From Lysobacter sp. 5GHs7-4 (lineage in GTDB: Bacteria; Pseudomonadota; Gammaproteobacteria; Xanthomonadales; Xanthomonadaceae): a stretch of 64,000 nucleotides of DNA. Made by a program: the position numbers and the translations under genes. The notes under the pieces were generated by a model that had not been told where the DNA came from, searched no databases, and worked only from the letters and a program-made list of their open reading frames with translations. The stretch spans positions 4,172,001 to 4,236,000 of the forward strand of contig NZ_CP089924.1 in the NCBI RefSeq assembly GCF_021284765.1, read 5' to 3'. Below, piece by piece: positions 26,513 to 34,573 of this stretch (positions are counted from its first letter, which is position 1; each line of letters opens with the position of its first letter).

Positions 26513-27093
26513 GCCGCCTTACCGAAGATCGCGTCTTCCACCAGGCCGGTCACGATGTGGCCCAACACGGCATGACCCTGCTGGATCTCCGCGGTATCCG
26601 TGGACGGCGTGCGCAGCAGGATGTCGCACAGCGCCGGCATGTCGCCGCCGCCGCTGCCGGTCAGGCCGATGCAGAACAGCCCGCGTTCGCGCGCCTCGCG
26701 CAAGCCGGCCAGGATGTTCGGCGAGCGGCCCGAGGTCGAGTAAGCGATGAACACGTCGCCGCTGCGGCCCAGCGCCTGGATCTGGCGCGAGAACAGCTTT
26801 TCGTAACCGTAGTCGTTGCCGATCGCGGTCAGGATCGAGGTGTCGGTGGTCAGCGCGATCGCCGGCAGGCCCGGACGGTCGAAGGCGAAACGGCTGACGA
26901 ATTCGGCCGCGATGTGCTGGGCGTCGGCGGCGCTGCCGCCATTGCCGGCCAGCAGGAGCTTGCCGCCCGAGTTCAGCGTCTCGATGCACTTGGCCGCGCA
27001 GGCTTCCAGCTGCTGCTGCATGGTCTGGTCGTCGGCGAGGGCGCGCATGACCTGCACCGCCCGCTCGAGCTTCTCGATGATGTGCTGTTTCAC
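26509..27093 (-). CDS. gmhA: Sedoheptulose 7-phosphate isomerase
   Basis: A 194-residue SIS-domain protein, the normal GmhA length. The GTG at 27093 is chosen over the ATG at 27135 because GGAGG lies five bases upstream and the GTGA overlap with the hddA stop is the rule in this operon. LLLAGNGGSAADAQHIAAEF holds the phosphate-binding serine loop; STSGRSPNIL and TGSGGG are further SIS motifs, and STDTAEIQQGH carries the catalytic Glu/His region. It starts the pathway by turning sedoheptulose 7-phosphate into heptose 7-phosphate. Confidence 0.94.
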   Translation of the reverse strand: MKQHIIEKLERAVQVMRALADDQTMQQQLEACAAKCIETLNSGGKLLLAGNGGSAADAQHIAAEFVSRFAFDRPGLPAIALTTDTSILTAIGNDYGYEKLFSRQIQALGRSGDVFIAYSTSGRSPNILAGLREARERGLFCIGLTGSGGGDMPALCDILLRTPSTDTAEIQQGHAVLGHIVTGLVEDAIFGKAA

Positions 27094-28130
27094 TCGATCC
27101 TCCAGGCTTGCGTACCGTTCTTGGTGAAATGGCAATTGCTGACTTGGCCGTCGAAGGCCTTCAGCGCGCGGATCACTTCCATGCGTCGATCCGGCTTGAC
27201 GAAGAACATCATGAAACCGCCGCCGCCCGCGCCTGAAACCTTTCCGGCCAGCGCGCCCGCGCCGATGGCCGCTTCGTAGATCGCCTCGATCTTGGGCGTG
27301 GACACGGAACTGGCCGTGCTCTTCTTGCTTTCCCAGCCCAGGCGCATCGAGCTGACCATGTCGCCGAAGCTGCCCTTCAACAGGGCGACCTTCATGCTCT
27401 GGGCTTCGTCCTTCAGACGATGCATCGCCTCGATGGTGCCGGAGTCCTTATGACGCACGTTGTCGCTCTGGTCGGCGATGATCTTGGCCGACTCGCGCGA
27501 AACGCCGGAGTAGTACAGCAACAACGATGCCTCCAGCTCGCACAGCACCCAGTTCTTGATGCGCAGCGGGTTCACGATCACGCGGTCGTTGTCGTAGAAC
27601 TCCATGAAATTGAAGCCGCCGAACGTCGCCGAGTACTGATCCTGCTTGCCGCCCTTGAGGCCGCAATCGACGCGTTCGATCTTGTAGGCCATGTGGGCGA
27701 TGGCGTAATCGTCCAGCGGCAGCCCTAGCAATTCTGCGAAGGCGCGGATCATCACCACCACGACCGTCGACGAGGAGCCCAGCCCCGAGCCGATCGGCGA
27801 GTCGCAGAACGTGGTCAGCTCCACTGCCAGCGGCACGCCGCCGTTATGGTTGGCGACGATTTCGTTGTAGACGGCCTTGTGCAGCAACAAGTCGCCTTCC
27901 AGCGGATAACTCGCCTGCAGCGGCAGTTCCGCCGCCTGCTCCTGATCGCTGGCGACGAAGCGCACGCTGCCGCCTTCGGTGGGTTTGATCACCGCGTAGG
28001 CGTAACGGTCGATGGTCGCGTTGAGCACGTAACCGCCGTAGGTATCGCAGTACGGCGACACGTCCGTGCCGCCGCCGGCCAGGCCTAGCCTCAGCGGTGC
28101 GCGGGCACGGATGATCGCATTGTGGTTCAC
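27090..28130 (-). CDS. hddA: D-glycero-alpha-D-manno-heptose 7-phosphate kinase (GHMP family)
   Basis: A 346-residue kinase. The GTG at 28130 overlaps the upstream methyltransferase stop (GTGA) and gives NHNAIIRARAPLRLGLAGGG. PIGSGLGSSSTVVV near residue 110 is the GHMP phosphate loop, and GKVSGAGGGGFMMFF near residue 305 is the third motif. LKGGKQDQYSATFGG is typical for HddA. The enzyme phosphorylates the anomeric position, which is what commits heptose to the GDP route. The extra 119 codons open upstream belong to the methyltransferase region in another frame. Confidence 0.92.
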   Translation of the reverse strand: MNHNAIIRARAPLRLGLAGGGTDVSPYCDTYGGYVLNATIDRYAYAVIKPTEGGSVRFVASDQEQAAELPLQASYPLEGDLLLHKAVYNEIVANHNGGVPLAVELTTFCDSPIGSGLGSSSTVVVVMIRAFAELLGLPLDDYAIAHMAYKIERVDCGLKGGKQDQYSATFGGFNFMEFYDNDRVIVNPLRIKNWVLCELEASLLLYYSGVSRESAKIIADQSDNVRHKDSGTIEAMHRLKDEAQSMKVALLKGSFGDMVSSMRLGWESKKSTASSVSTPKIEAIYEAAIGAGALAGKVSGAGGGGFMMFFVKPDRRMEVIRALKAFDGQVSNCHFTKNGTQAWRIE

Positions 28131-28864
28131 AGCGGCGAGTCGTTCTGGAAGGGGACGGCGTCCTGGTTCGAGCTCTTCATCGACTGCATGTCTTGCCGGT
28201 ACTGATTGAAGTGAATGCGCAGTTCGCGGTCGTCCAGCGCCGCGGGGCGCTGCCAGCGACCGCGCGCCTCCACCTCGGCCGTCGGGCGCTTGCGCACCAC
28301 CATCTCGATGCCGCACTCGCCCACCGGCGTCAGCGTCTGGTCGAAGCGCGGCAGGTCGAAGCGGTAGGTCGACGACAGCTGCTCGATGCGCACGACTTCG
28401 GCGTCGGCGCCCAGCTCGCGCGCCAGGTCCAGCAGATTGATGGAGCGATCGCTCCACGACTCGGGCTTGTAGACCGTGAAGGTCCACTTGTGGTCGCGGT
28501 TGAAGGTGCTGGGGAACACGCCCTGCTCGTACAGGTCCTCATCGGGAACGGTGAGCACCAGGTAGCCGCCCGGCTTGAGCACGCGGAACCAATGCTTCAG
28601 GCCTTCGCGCGGATCCACCAGATGCTCCAGGCAGTGGCTGCTGTGCACGAAGTCGAAGCTGCCGTCGACCGCGCTTTGCAGGTACTGCGCGTCGCCGTCT
28701 TCCCAGTCCCAGGTCTTGACGCCGGTCATGCGCGAGAACATGCCCACGTACAACGCCAGCGGATCGGGCTTGCCGCCGATATCGATGCCGCTGCCGACGA
28801 AGTAGCGATTGCTGAAGTTCGGGTCCGCCAGGCGACGTGCGATCGATTTGCTGCATTCTTTCAT
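28127..28864 (-). CDS. Class I SAM-dependent methyltransferase
   Basis: A 245-residue protein at the head of the heptose operon, ATG 28864 with AGGA eight bases upstream. GSGIDIGGKPDPL is an unusual motif I, SFDFVHSSHCLEHLVDP is motif II, and WFRVLKPGGYLVLTVPDED is motif III of small-molecule methyltransferases. Two conserved blocks follow, then a polar C-terminal tail. It probably methylates a sugar nucleotide or the growing polysaccharide; the heptose is a natural candidate because its genes are translationally coupled to it. The substrate is inference. Confidence 0.8.
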   Translation of the reverse strand: MKECSKSIARRLADPNFSNRYFVGSGIDIGGKPDPLALYVGMFSRMTGVKTWDWEDGDAQYLQSAVDGSFDFVHSSHCLEHLVDPREGLKHWFRVLKPGGYLVLTVPDEDLYEQGVFPSTFNRDHKWTFTVYKPESWSDRSINLLDLARELGADAEVVRIEQLSSTYRFDLPRFDQTLTPVGECGIEMVVRKRPTAEVEARGRWQRPAALDDRELRIHFNQYRQDMQSMKSSNQDAVPFQNDSPL

Positions 28865-28927
28865 GGTGCAATCCTAGTCACGCAGGTTGGCTCGCACATG
28901 CCGTCGCGAGCTGAATGTAGTGGGGTG

Positions 28928-29974
28928 TCAGCGGCCGACCTGGGCGACCAGCGCCGACGACACCGGGGACCACTCCGCGCCCACCGGCGACAGCGAAAGG
29001 TCGGTGATCTCGCCGGATGCGCCGAACAGCCAGGCACCGGTTTGCGTGGTCGACGGATTGCGCCAGATCAGATCGGTGCGTCCGTTGCCGTCGACGTCCA
29101 CAGCCGCGACGAACTGCCAATCCGCGGTGGACTGGCGTGCGAACGAGATCGGCTTGGCCGCATCGCCGCCGCTCCAGGCCAGCAGATTGCCGGCCTGGTC
29201 CTTCCACAACAGATCGTCGCCCGGCTCGCCGTCGAACTTGCCGACCGCCAGCAAGGTCCAGGCCGAGCCCGGATCGGCGAGGCCGCGGGAGGTCTTGAGC
29301 TTGCCGCCGTCGAGCGACCAGATGCTGGCGGACGAGCCGTCGTTCTTGCGCCAGAACAGATCGCCGCGACCGTCGCCGTCGAAATCGCCGACCTGGGCCA
29401 GGGTCCAGTCGCCGCCGGTGTCTCCGACGATGGCCTGTTCCGTAACCTTGCCGTCGCGCAACAGCCACAGCGCTACGCCGCCGGTCTTACTGGTCCATAC
29501 GACGTCCGCGTTACCGTCCGCGTTGGCGTCGGCGAATGCCGCCACGCCCCATTCCGGGCCGGCCGGCGGCAGCAGCTCCACCGTGGGGTCGGCCGCGCCC
29601 GCGCCCAGCTTCCACAGACGGATTTCACCGTCGGCGGGATTGCGCCAAGCCACCAGATCGCTGCCCGACCAGCCCGCCGGCACGTGCGCCAGTGCATGCC
29701 AATCGGCCCCGACTGCCCACAGCGCGACCGGCGCCACGGCGCCCTTGTCGGCGAAGCGCCAGACCAGGTTGTCGCCGCTAGCGGCATTGCGCCAAAGCAG
29801 GGACGAAGCGGCGCCGGCGGATTGCGGCGCGGCCTCGCCAGTCGCAGTCTGCGGTTGCGCCGGCACGTCAGGCAGCGCGGTGCCTTTCGGCGCGCCGGTT
29901 TTGGGCTCGGTCAGCCACCACACCGCGCCCAATGCAGCGGCGGTCAGCGCCACCACGAGTATCGCTTTCTTCAT
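28928..29974 (-). CDS. FG-GAP/VCBS repeat protein with signal anchor
   Basis: A 348-residue protein; ATG 29974 has AAGGAG nine bases upstream. One hydrophobic segment (residues 4-20) ends in WWLTEPK and could be a signal peptide or an anchor. After a Pro/Ala linker there are about six W-rich modules, but only the last four have recognisable calcium-type loops: DANADGNAD, GDFDGDGRGD, GKFDGEPGDD and VDVDGNGRTD. They lack the strict two-type alternation of the main array. It is on the opposite strand, between a methyltransferase and a giant glycosyltransferase, so it may be part of the surface-polysaccharide locus or a scattered relative. Confidence 0.82.
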   Translation of the reverse strand: MKKAILVVALTAAALGAVWWLTEPKTGAPKGTALPDVPAQPQTATGEAAPQSAGAASSLLWRNAASGDNLVWRFADKGAVAPVALWAVGADWHALAHVPAGWSGSDLVAWRNPADGEIRLWKLGAGAADPTVELLPPAGPEWGVAAFADANADGNADVVWTSKTGGVALWLLRDGKVTEQAIVGDTGGDWTLAQVGDFDGDGRGDLFWRKNDGSSASIWSLDGGKLKTSRGLADPGSAWTLLAVGKFDGEPGDDLLWKDQAGNLLAWSGGDAAKPISFARQSTADWQFVAAVDVDGNGRTDLIWRNPSTTQTGAWLFGASGEITDLSLSPVGAEWSPVSSALVAQVGR

Positions 29975-30066
29975 TGAGACCTACTCCTTCGAATACGAGG
30001 CCGTCGGGCATGGTCGCATCCGCACGTGATCGGCGCGTCTGCGCGGCCGATCGCCGGCGGCGGCGG

Positions 30067-33000
30067 TCAGCGCCCGCCCTTGATCGCGATGCACAGCATT
30101 TGTTCGCCGCCCAGGTAGGCGAATTTCGGCGACCAGTAGAACAGCAGGCGCGCGTCGGAGAAACCGGCGTCGCGCATCTGTTGCAGGGTCTGCTGGCTGA
30201 AATACTGGAAGCACAGCGCGCCGCCCTCGGGATCGACCGGATTGCCGTGGTATTCGGGCTCCATCAGGTGCACGAGTTCGCCGGCCGGATCGATGTAAGC
30301 GCGAATCACGTTCTTCTCGGCCAGGCGGCTGTCGTTCTCGAACGCGAACGGCGCGGCCCACAGCATGGCGCCGCCCGGCCGCAGCACGCGGAAGCACTCG
30401 GCGAACGCCTTTTCAGGTTCCGGCACGTGTTCCAGCACGTCGAACGACAGCACGTAGTCGAAGCTTTCGTCCGCGAACGTCAGGTCCATGACGTTCTCGT
30501 TGCGCAAGCCCGCCAGTTCCTGGCCCGGTGCCACCTTATCGGCCAGATACTCGCTGCCCTGCGTGTGCGGATAGTGCTCGCGGATCCAGCGGTACAGCGG
30601 CGTGGTCTGCTCGGTGATGTAGATGCGCGAGTCGGCCGTCGGCTTGAGTTCGGACTGGAAGGCGTGGATCGCCGCGCGAATGCGATTGATGAAACCGCAC
30701 TTGGCGCAATCCAGGTGTTCGCGCCAGTTCGGCATCGGACCGCCGTCGGACCGGGTCGAGCAGCTGTACATGAAGCTGACGTTGAACGCGGACGGGCGGT
30801 CGCACACCGCGCAATGGCCGTCGACCAGGAACGATTCCACGCCCTCGGGAATCAACGCCTCTTCGTAGGCCTTGCGCTTGGGATACTGCGGCAGGGCCTT
30901 GGCGTGGTGGGCGCGATACTGCTCCGCGGTGGAAACGACCGTGGCTTCGAACGCGGGCACCTCGCTTTCCACCATCGACATGAAGGCGTCGATGCGGCGC
31001 AAACCGGCGTCCAAGGAGTAGGTGTCTGCGACGAAGTCCAGGCCGGCCAGGCTGAGACGGTCCCATAGGGCTTCGTCGGTGTACAGGCGCACGACCTGGT
31101 CGGCGAAATCCTCGGGTTCGTCCGCCACCAGCACGTGATCGTCGCCCACGCGCATGCCTTCGACGGCCATCGACGTCGCCACCGAGGGCACGCCGAAGCT
31201 CAAGCTGGTGCCCAGTTTGCCCTTGATGCCGGCGCCATAACGCAGCGGCGCGATGCTCATGCGGATGCCGTCGAACCACGGCTTGAGGTTCTCGACGTAG
31301 CCCACGACGTTGACGCCGTCGATCGCGGCCAGCGCGTGCACTTCGTCGGTGGGCGAATTGCCGATCAGATGAACCTTGGCATCCGGAATGCGCGCACGCA
31401 CCGACGGCCAGATCTGCTCGCAGAAGTAGACCACGGCGTCCACGTTCGGCGGATGCGGGAAGCCGCCGATAAACAGCAAATCCTTGCGAGAGGCGTAATC
31501 GCCGGTGCGGCCCGGGATGTCGACGAACATCAAGGGCACCAGGTGGATATTCGAGTTCGGCAGTTCCTTGGTCAGGATGTCCAACTCGTGGTCGCTCATC
31601 ACGATGCTGTGGTCGCAGCGGCGGATGACGTCCAGCTCCTGCTCCTTCCAGCGCAGCGCGGCCTGCATCTTTTCCTCGGAGCCTTCGATCTCGGCCTGAC
31701 GGATATCGCGCAGGTAATGCAGGTCGGAGGTGTTGAGCACGATCTTGGCCCGGCCGGCGTAGCGACGGATCTGATCGATGTACAGCTCGGCGACCGGCGC
31801 ACGGCAGAGGAACGCCACGTCGTACTGGTGGCCGACGCTGGCCAGGTGCGACTCGATGGTGCCGACGTCGTCCTGGTTGAGGCAGGTCACGCCGACGCTC
31901 TGCAGCGCCTGCGTGTAGTGCCCCAGGTGCATCAGATCGCTGGGAATGAAGATCACCTCGTAGCCGATGTCGACCAGGATCTTCATCAGATAGAACGCGG
32001 TGATCGAACCGGCGTCGCAGTCCGGACGCGGCGTGGACCAGTCGATGAACAACAGCTTGCCGCGCTCGCCGCCGGTCTGGCTGACCGCATCGAGTTCGAG
32101 TTCGGGCTCGAGGTAGGACGCCACCTGCACCGGGCGGCTGATGCCGTTGCGATGCAGGATCGGGTAGATGACGTTGAGCTGACGCACGGTGTCGCGGACC
32201 AGGCGCAGGCCGCCGCGGCGGTAAATCGACGCGCCCTTGGAGGCCATGGCCCACCAGCCGCCGGAATGGTCGCGTGCGCGACGCAGCGTGGTCATCAGAT
32301 TGGAAGCGCGGCCCATCACGCCGGCGCTCGGGGCGACGGCGGCGACGCGGTGATCGCCCGCCGCGTTCGCAACGGGCACAGCCGCCGCGGCCGCTTGCTC
32401 CGGCGTATGCAGGTTGACGCCCTTGGCGCCGCTCCAGCTGAACGCATAAGGCAGCTTCGAGTAATGCGCGTGTCCGTTGCCGAACACCAGCGCGCGGTAC
32501 TGCTTGAGCAGGTCGTTGATCGGCCCGACGTTGGCCGCGTTGAGCTGCCAGCTGTGACGCGAGAACACGGCTTCGTCGTTGAGGTTGTTACCGCTGAAGT
32601 GGACGAAGCGCAGCGGCTGGCCGTTGGCGACCCAGCCGCGCGCCGTCTGCTCGACCTTGCGCTGCTGCAGATTCCAGTAAGCGACGTTGTAGCCGGGGTG
32701 ATGCAGGATGCGGGCGGACAGGAACGAAGGCAGCAGATCCGCCCACTTCTGGTCGACGAACAAGCCGTTCGGAAGATCGATCGTGCACTGGTGCTCGAGC
32801 CGGCGCGACCACCAGCGCACGATGTCGATCACGCGCGGGCTGCGCTTGAACGCGACGAAGCCCAGGTTGTAAATGCCCAGCTGCAGCATCTTGATGTCGT
32901 CGATCTCGACGCCTTCGGCCGGATCGAGCACGTGCGGCGTCAGCACCGCGTCGGCGCCGGCCGCCAGCGCATCCTGCACTTCCTTGAGCGGGCTCACCAC

Positions 33001-33330
33001 CAGGATGTCGGGGTCCAGGTAGGCGACGTGCTGCTCGTCGCGCTGGGTGAACAGGTAGTCGAACACGTACGGTTTGATCGACGTGTTCAGCTCGGTGATG
33101 TTGTAACGCTCGATCATCCCGGGCAGGCCCGGAATGTTCAGCTGGTCCAGTTCGAGGATCTCGAACGGCTCGGCGGAGCGATCGAGCATGCCGTCCATGC
33201 GATCGCACAGCGCCACGTAGAAGTTCGCGCCCGGATGGTGCTCGCGCACGGAGTCGAACAAGGTGCGCGCGTAGGCGAGGAAGTTCTTCGAGCAGATCGT
33301 GAAGAAGGAAAGCGGTGCGGAGTCGTTCAT
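30067..33330 (-). CDS. Three-domain protein: glycosyltransferase, GT4-type glycosyltransferase and methyltransferase
   Basis: A 1087-residue protein from ATG 33330; the frame open to 33504 has no conserved sequence and no ribosome-binding site. Residues 1-330 resemble a nucleotide-diphospho-sugar transferase (FFTICSKNFLAYARTL, AYLDPDILV with a DxD motif). Residues about 420-790 are a GT4-like GT-B domain (LLFIDWSTPRPD, FIGGFPHPPNVDAV, APLRYGAGIKGK). Residues about 830-1087 are a methyltransferase with a paired-cysteine lead (HCAVCDRP, CAKCGF), SFDYVLSFDVLEHVPEPE and RVLRPGGAMLW. A single chain would thus add two sugars and methylate the product, which suggests chain assembly and capping. Acceptors cannot be told from sequence. 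Confidence 0.82.
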   Translation of the reverse strand: MNDSAPLSFFTICSKNFLAYARTLFDSVREHHPGANFYVALCDRMDGMLDRSAEPFEILELDQLNIPGLPGMIERYNITELNTSIKPYVFDYLFTQRDEQHVAYLDPDILVVSPLKEVQDALAAGADAVLTPHVLDPAEGVEIDDIKMLQLGIYNLGFVAFKRSPRVIDIVRWWSRRLEHQCTIDLPNGLFVDQKWADLLPSFLSARILHHPGYNVAYWNLQQRKVEQTARGWVANGQPLRFVHFSGNNLNDEAVFSRHSWQLNAANVGPINDLLKQYRALVFGNGHAHYSKLPYAFSWSGAKGVNLHTPEQAAAAAVPVANAAGDHRVAAVAPSAGVMGRASNLMTTLRRARDHSGGWWAMASKGASIYRRGGLRLVRDTVRQLNVIYPILHRNGISRPVQVASYLEPELELDAVSQTGGERGKLLFIDWSTPRPDCDAGSITAFYLMKILVDIGYEVIFIPSDLMHLGHYTQALQSVGVTCLNQDDVGTIESHLASVGHQYDVAFLCRAPVAELYIDQIRRYAGRAKIVLNTSDLHYLRDIRQAEIEGSEEKMQAALRWKEQELDVIRRCDHSIVMSDHELDILTKELPNSNIHLVPLMFVDIPGRTGDYASRKDLLFIGGFPHPPNVDAVVYFCEQIWPSVRARIPDAKVHLIGNSPTDEVHALAAIDGVNVVGYVENLKPWFDGIRMSIAPLRYGAGIKGKLGTSLSFGVPSVATSMAVEGMRVGDDHVLVADEPEDFADQVVRLYTDEALWDRLSLAGLDFVADTYSLDAGLRRIDAFMSMVESEVPAFEATVVSTAEQYRAHHAKALPQYPKRKAYEEALIPEGVESFLVDGHCAVCDRPSAFNVSFMYSCSTRSDGGPMPNWREHLDCAKCGFINRIRAAIHAFQSELKPTADSRIYITEQTTPLYRWIREHYPHTQGSEYLADKVAPGQELAGLRNENVMDLTFADESFDYVLSFDVLEHVPEPEKAFAECFRVLRPGGAMLWAAPFAFENDSRLAEKNVIRAYIDPAGELVHLMEPEYHGNPVDPEGGALCFQYFSQQTLQQMRDAGFSDARLLFYWSPKFAYLGGEQMLCIAIKGGR

Positions 33331-33666
33331 TGGGTCAGCATCAAGTCCAGAGCGAAAATCCCGGCGCGTCGGCGGGGGCACGAGGGCGGGGTTCGAGGGA
33401 GGCGGTCGCGGGCGATCCGGCCTCGCCGCGTCTACCGGAGCGCGGCCCGGCCGATCTGACGGCCAATCGCGCCGCCGGCCACCCGGAAAGTCCGAGCGTT
33501 CCATGCGCGGTCGCGGGTGCGGTTCGAATGCTGCTTCATGCGCTGTTTCCTTGAGTCCATTTTAAATTTTATCACCGATATTGAGCCGTTTTCGTAGACA
33601 TTCGCCACCGCCCCCGACGTATCGCCCCGGCATGCAAACCCACCTGAACCGGCGGGCTTGGCCGGT
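33331..33666 (-). other. Intergenic region upstream of the three-domain glycosyltransferase
   Basis: A 336-bp gap between the epimerase gene and the giant gene. An AT-rich patch at about 33555-33585 (containing TTTTAAATTTTATC) stands out from GC-rich flanks and may hold the - strand promoter, about 240 bases before the start. I could not place -35 and -10 boxes with confidence and see no terminator hairpin for the epimerase gene. Confidence 0.4.
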
Positions 33667-34572
33667 TCAGCCATCGCGATGCCAGGTGAGGGCTATGCCC
33701 TGCTCGAGCTCCACTTGCGGCCGCCAGCCGAAACGAGCGCTCGCGGCGGCGATATCCAGCACGACCTCGCGCACGTCGAAGCCCCGTTCCGGCAGATGCT
33801 CGACGCGAATCGTCCGGCCGGTCACGCGCTCGACCGCGGCCAGAACCGCGTTGAGACTGTGACCGGCGCCACTGCCGACGTTGTACACGCCGCTCGAGGA
33901 ACCGTTTACAGCGCGCACCACCAGGTCGGTGAGATCGTCGATGTAGAGGTAATCGCGCACGGTGTTGCCGCCACCCCAGATCCGCAGCGGCAGCCCCTGG
34001 TGCGCGCATGCCAGCGCCGTGGCGATGAAGCCCTGCTGCCCGGACGCGATCTGGCGCGGTCCGTAGGGATTGGATGGGCGCAAAATTAGTGGATCGAGAT
34101 CACCTAAAGCGTGATACATCAGCAGGTAGTGCTCGATCGCGACCTTGACCACGCCGTAGGAAGAGATCGGCCGTAACGGATGAGTCTCGTCCACCGGCAA
34201 ACGATCGGGGTTGCCGTAAACGGTTCCGCCGGACGAGAAGAACACGATGCGCCGCAGCCCGCGCTCCCGCATCGAAGCGATCAGGCCCAGTGTGTCGACC
34301 AGGTTGGTCGATACGTCGCGGACAGGGTCGAGGTTGGAGGTGGACGGCACGGTCGTGCTGGCCAGGTGCAGGACGACATCGCAGCCATCGAGCATGGCGT
34401 CGATCGCGGCGCGGTCGGAATACGCGGCCTGCCGATACTCCACGCCGCGCCAATCCGCATCGGCGCGCGGCGCACGCGGGTCCAGCACCGACACCGTATG
34501 TCCGGCGGCGCGCAGGCCGTCGACCAGATGCGAGCCGATAAAGCCGTTACCGCCGATCAGCAGGACTCGCAT
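33667..34572 (-). CDS. NAD-dependent epimerase/dehydratase (extended SDR, UDP-glucose 4-epimerase-like)
   Basis: A 301-residue protein; ATG 34572 follows GAGGAGT and is one base past the upstream stop. MRVLLIGGNGFIGSHL carries the GxxGxxG dinucleotide motif. SSGGTVYG and the YGVVKVAIE tetrad (Tyr-x3-Lys) near residue 148 are the catalytic SDR residues. RPSNPYGPRQ is typical for sugar epimerases, and NVGSGAGHSLN is the C-terminal sugar-binding part. It modifies a nucleotide sugar for the locus; which sugar is unknown. Confidence 0.88.
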   Translation of the reverse strand: MRVLLIGGNGFIGSHLVDGLRAAGHTVSVLDPRAPRADADWRGVEYRQAAYSDRAAIDAMLDGCDVVLHLASTTVPSTSNLDPVRDVSTNLVDTLGLIASMRERGLRRIVFFSSGGTVYGNPDRLPVDETHPLRPISSYGVVKVAIEHYLLMYHALGDLDPLILRPSNPYGPRQIASGQQGFIATALACAHQGLPLRIWGGGNTVRDYLYIDDLTDLVVRAVNGSSSGVYNVGSGAGHSLNAVLAAVERVTGRTIRVEHLPERGFDVREVVLDIAAASARFGWRPQVELEQGIALTWHRDG

Positions 34573-34573
34573 C

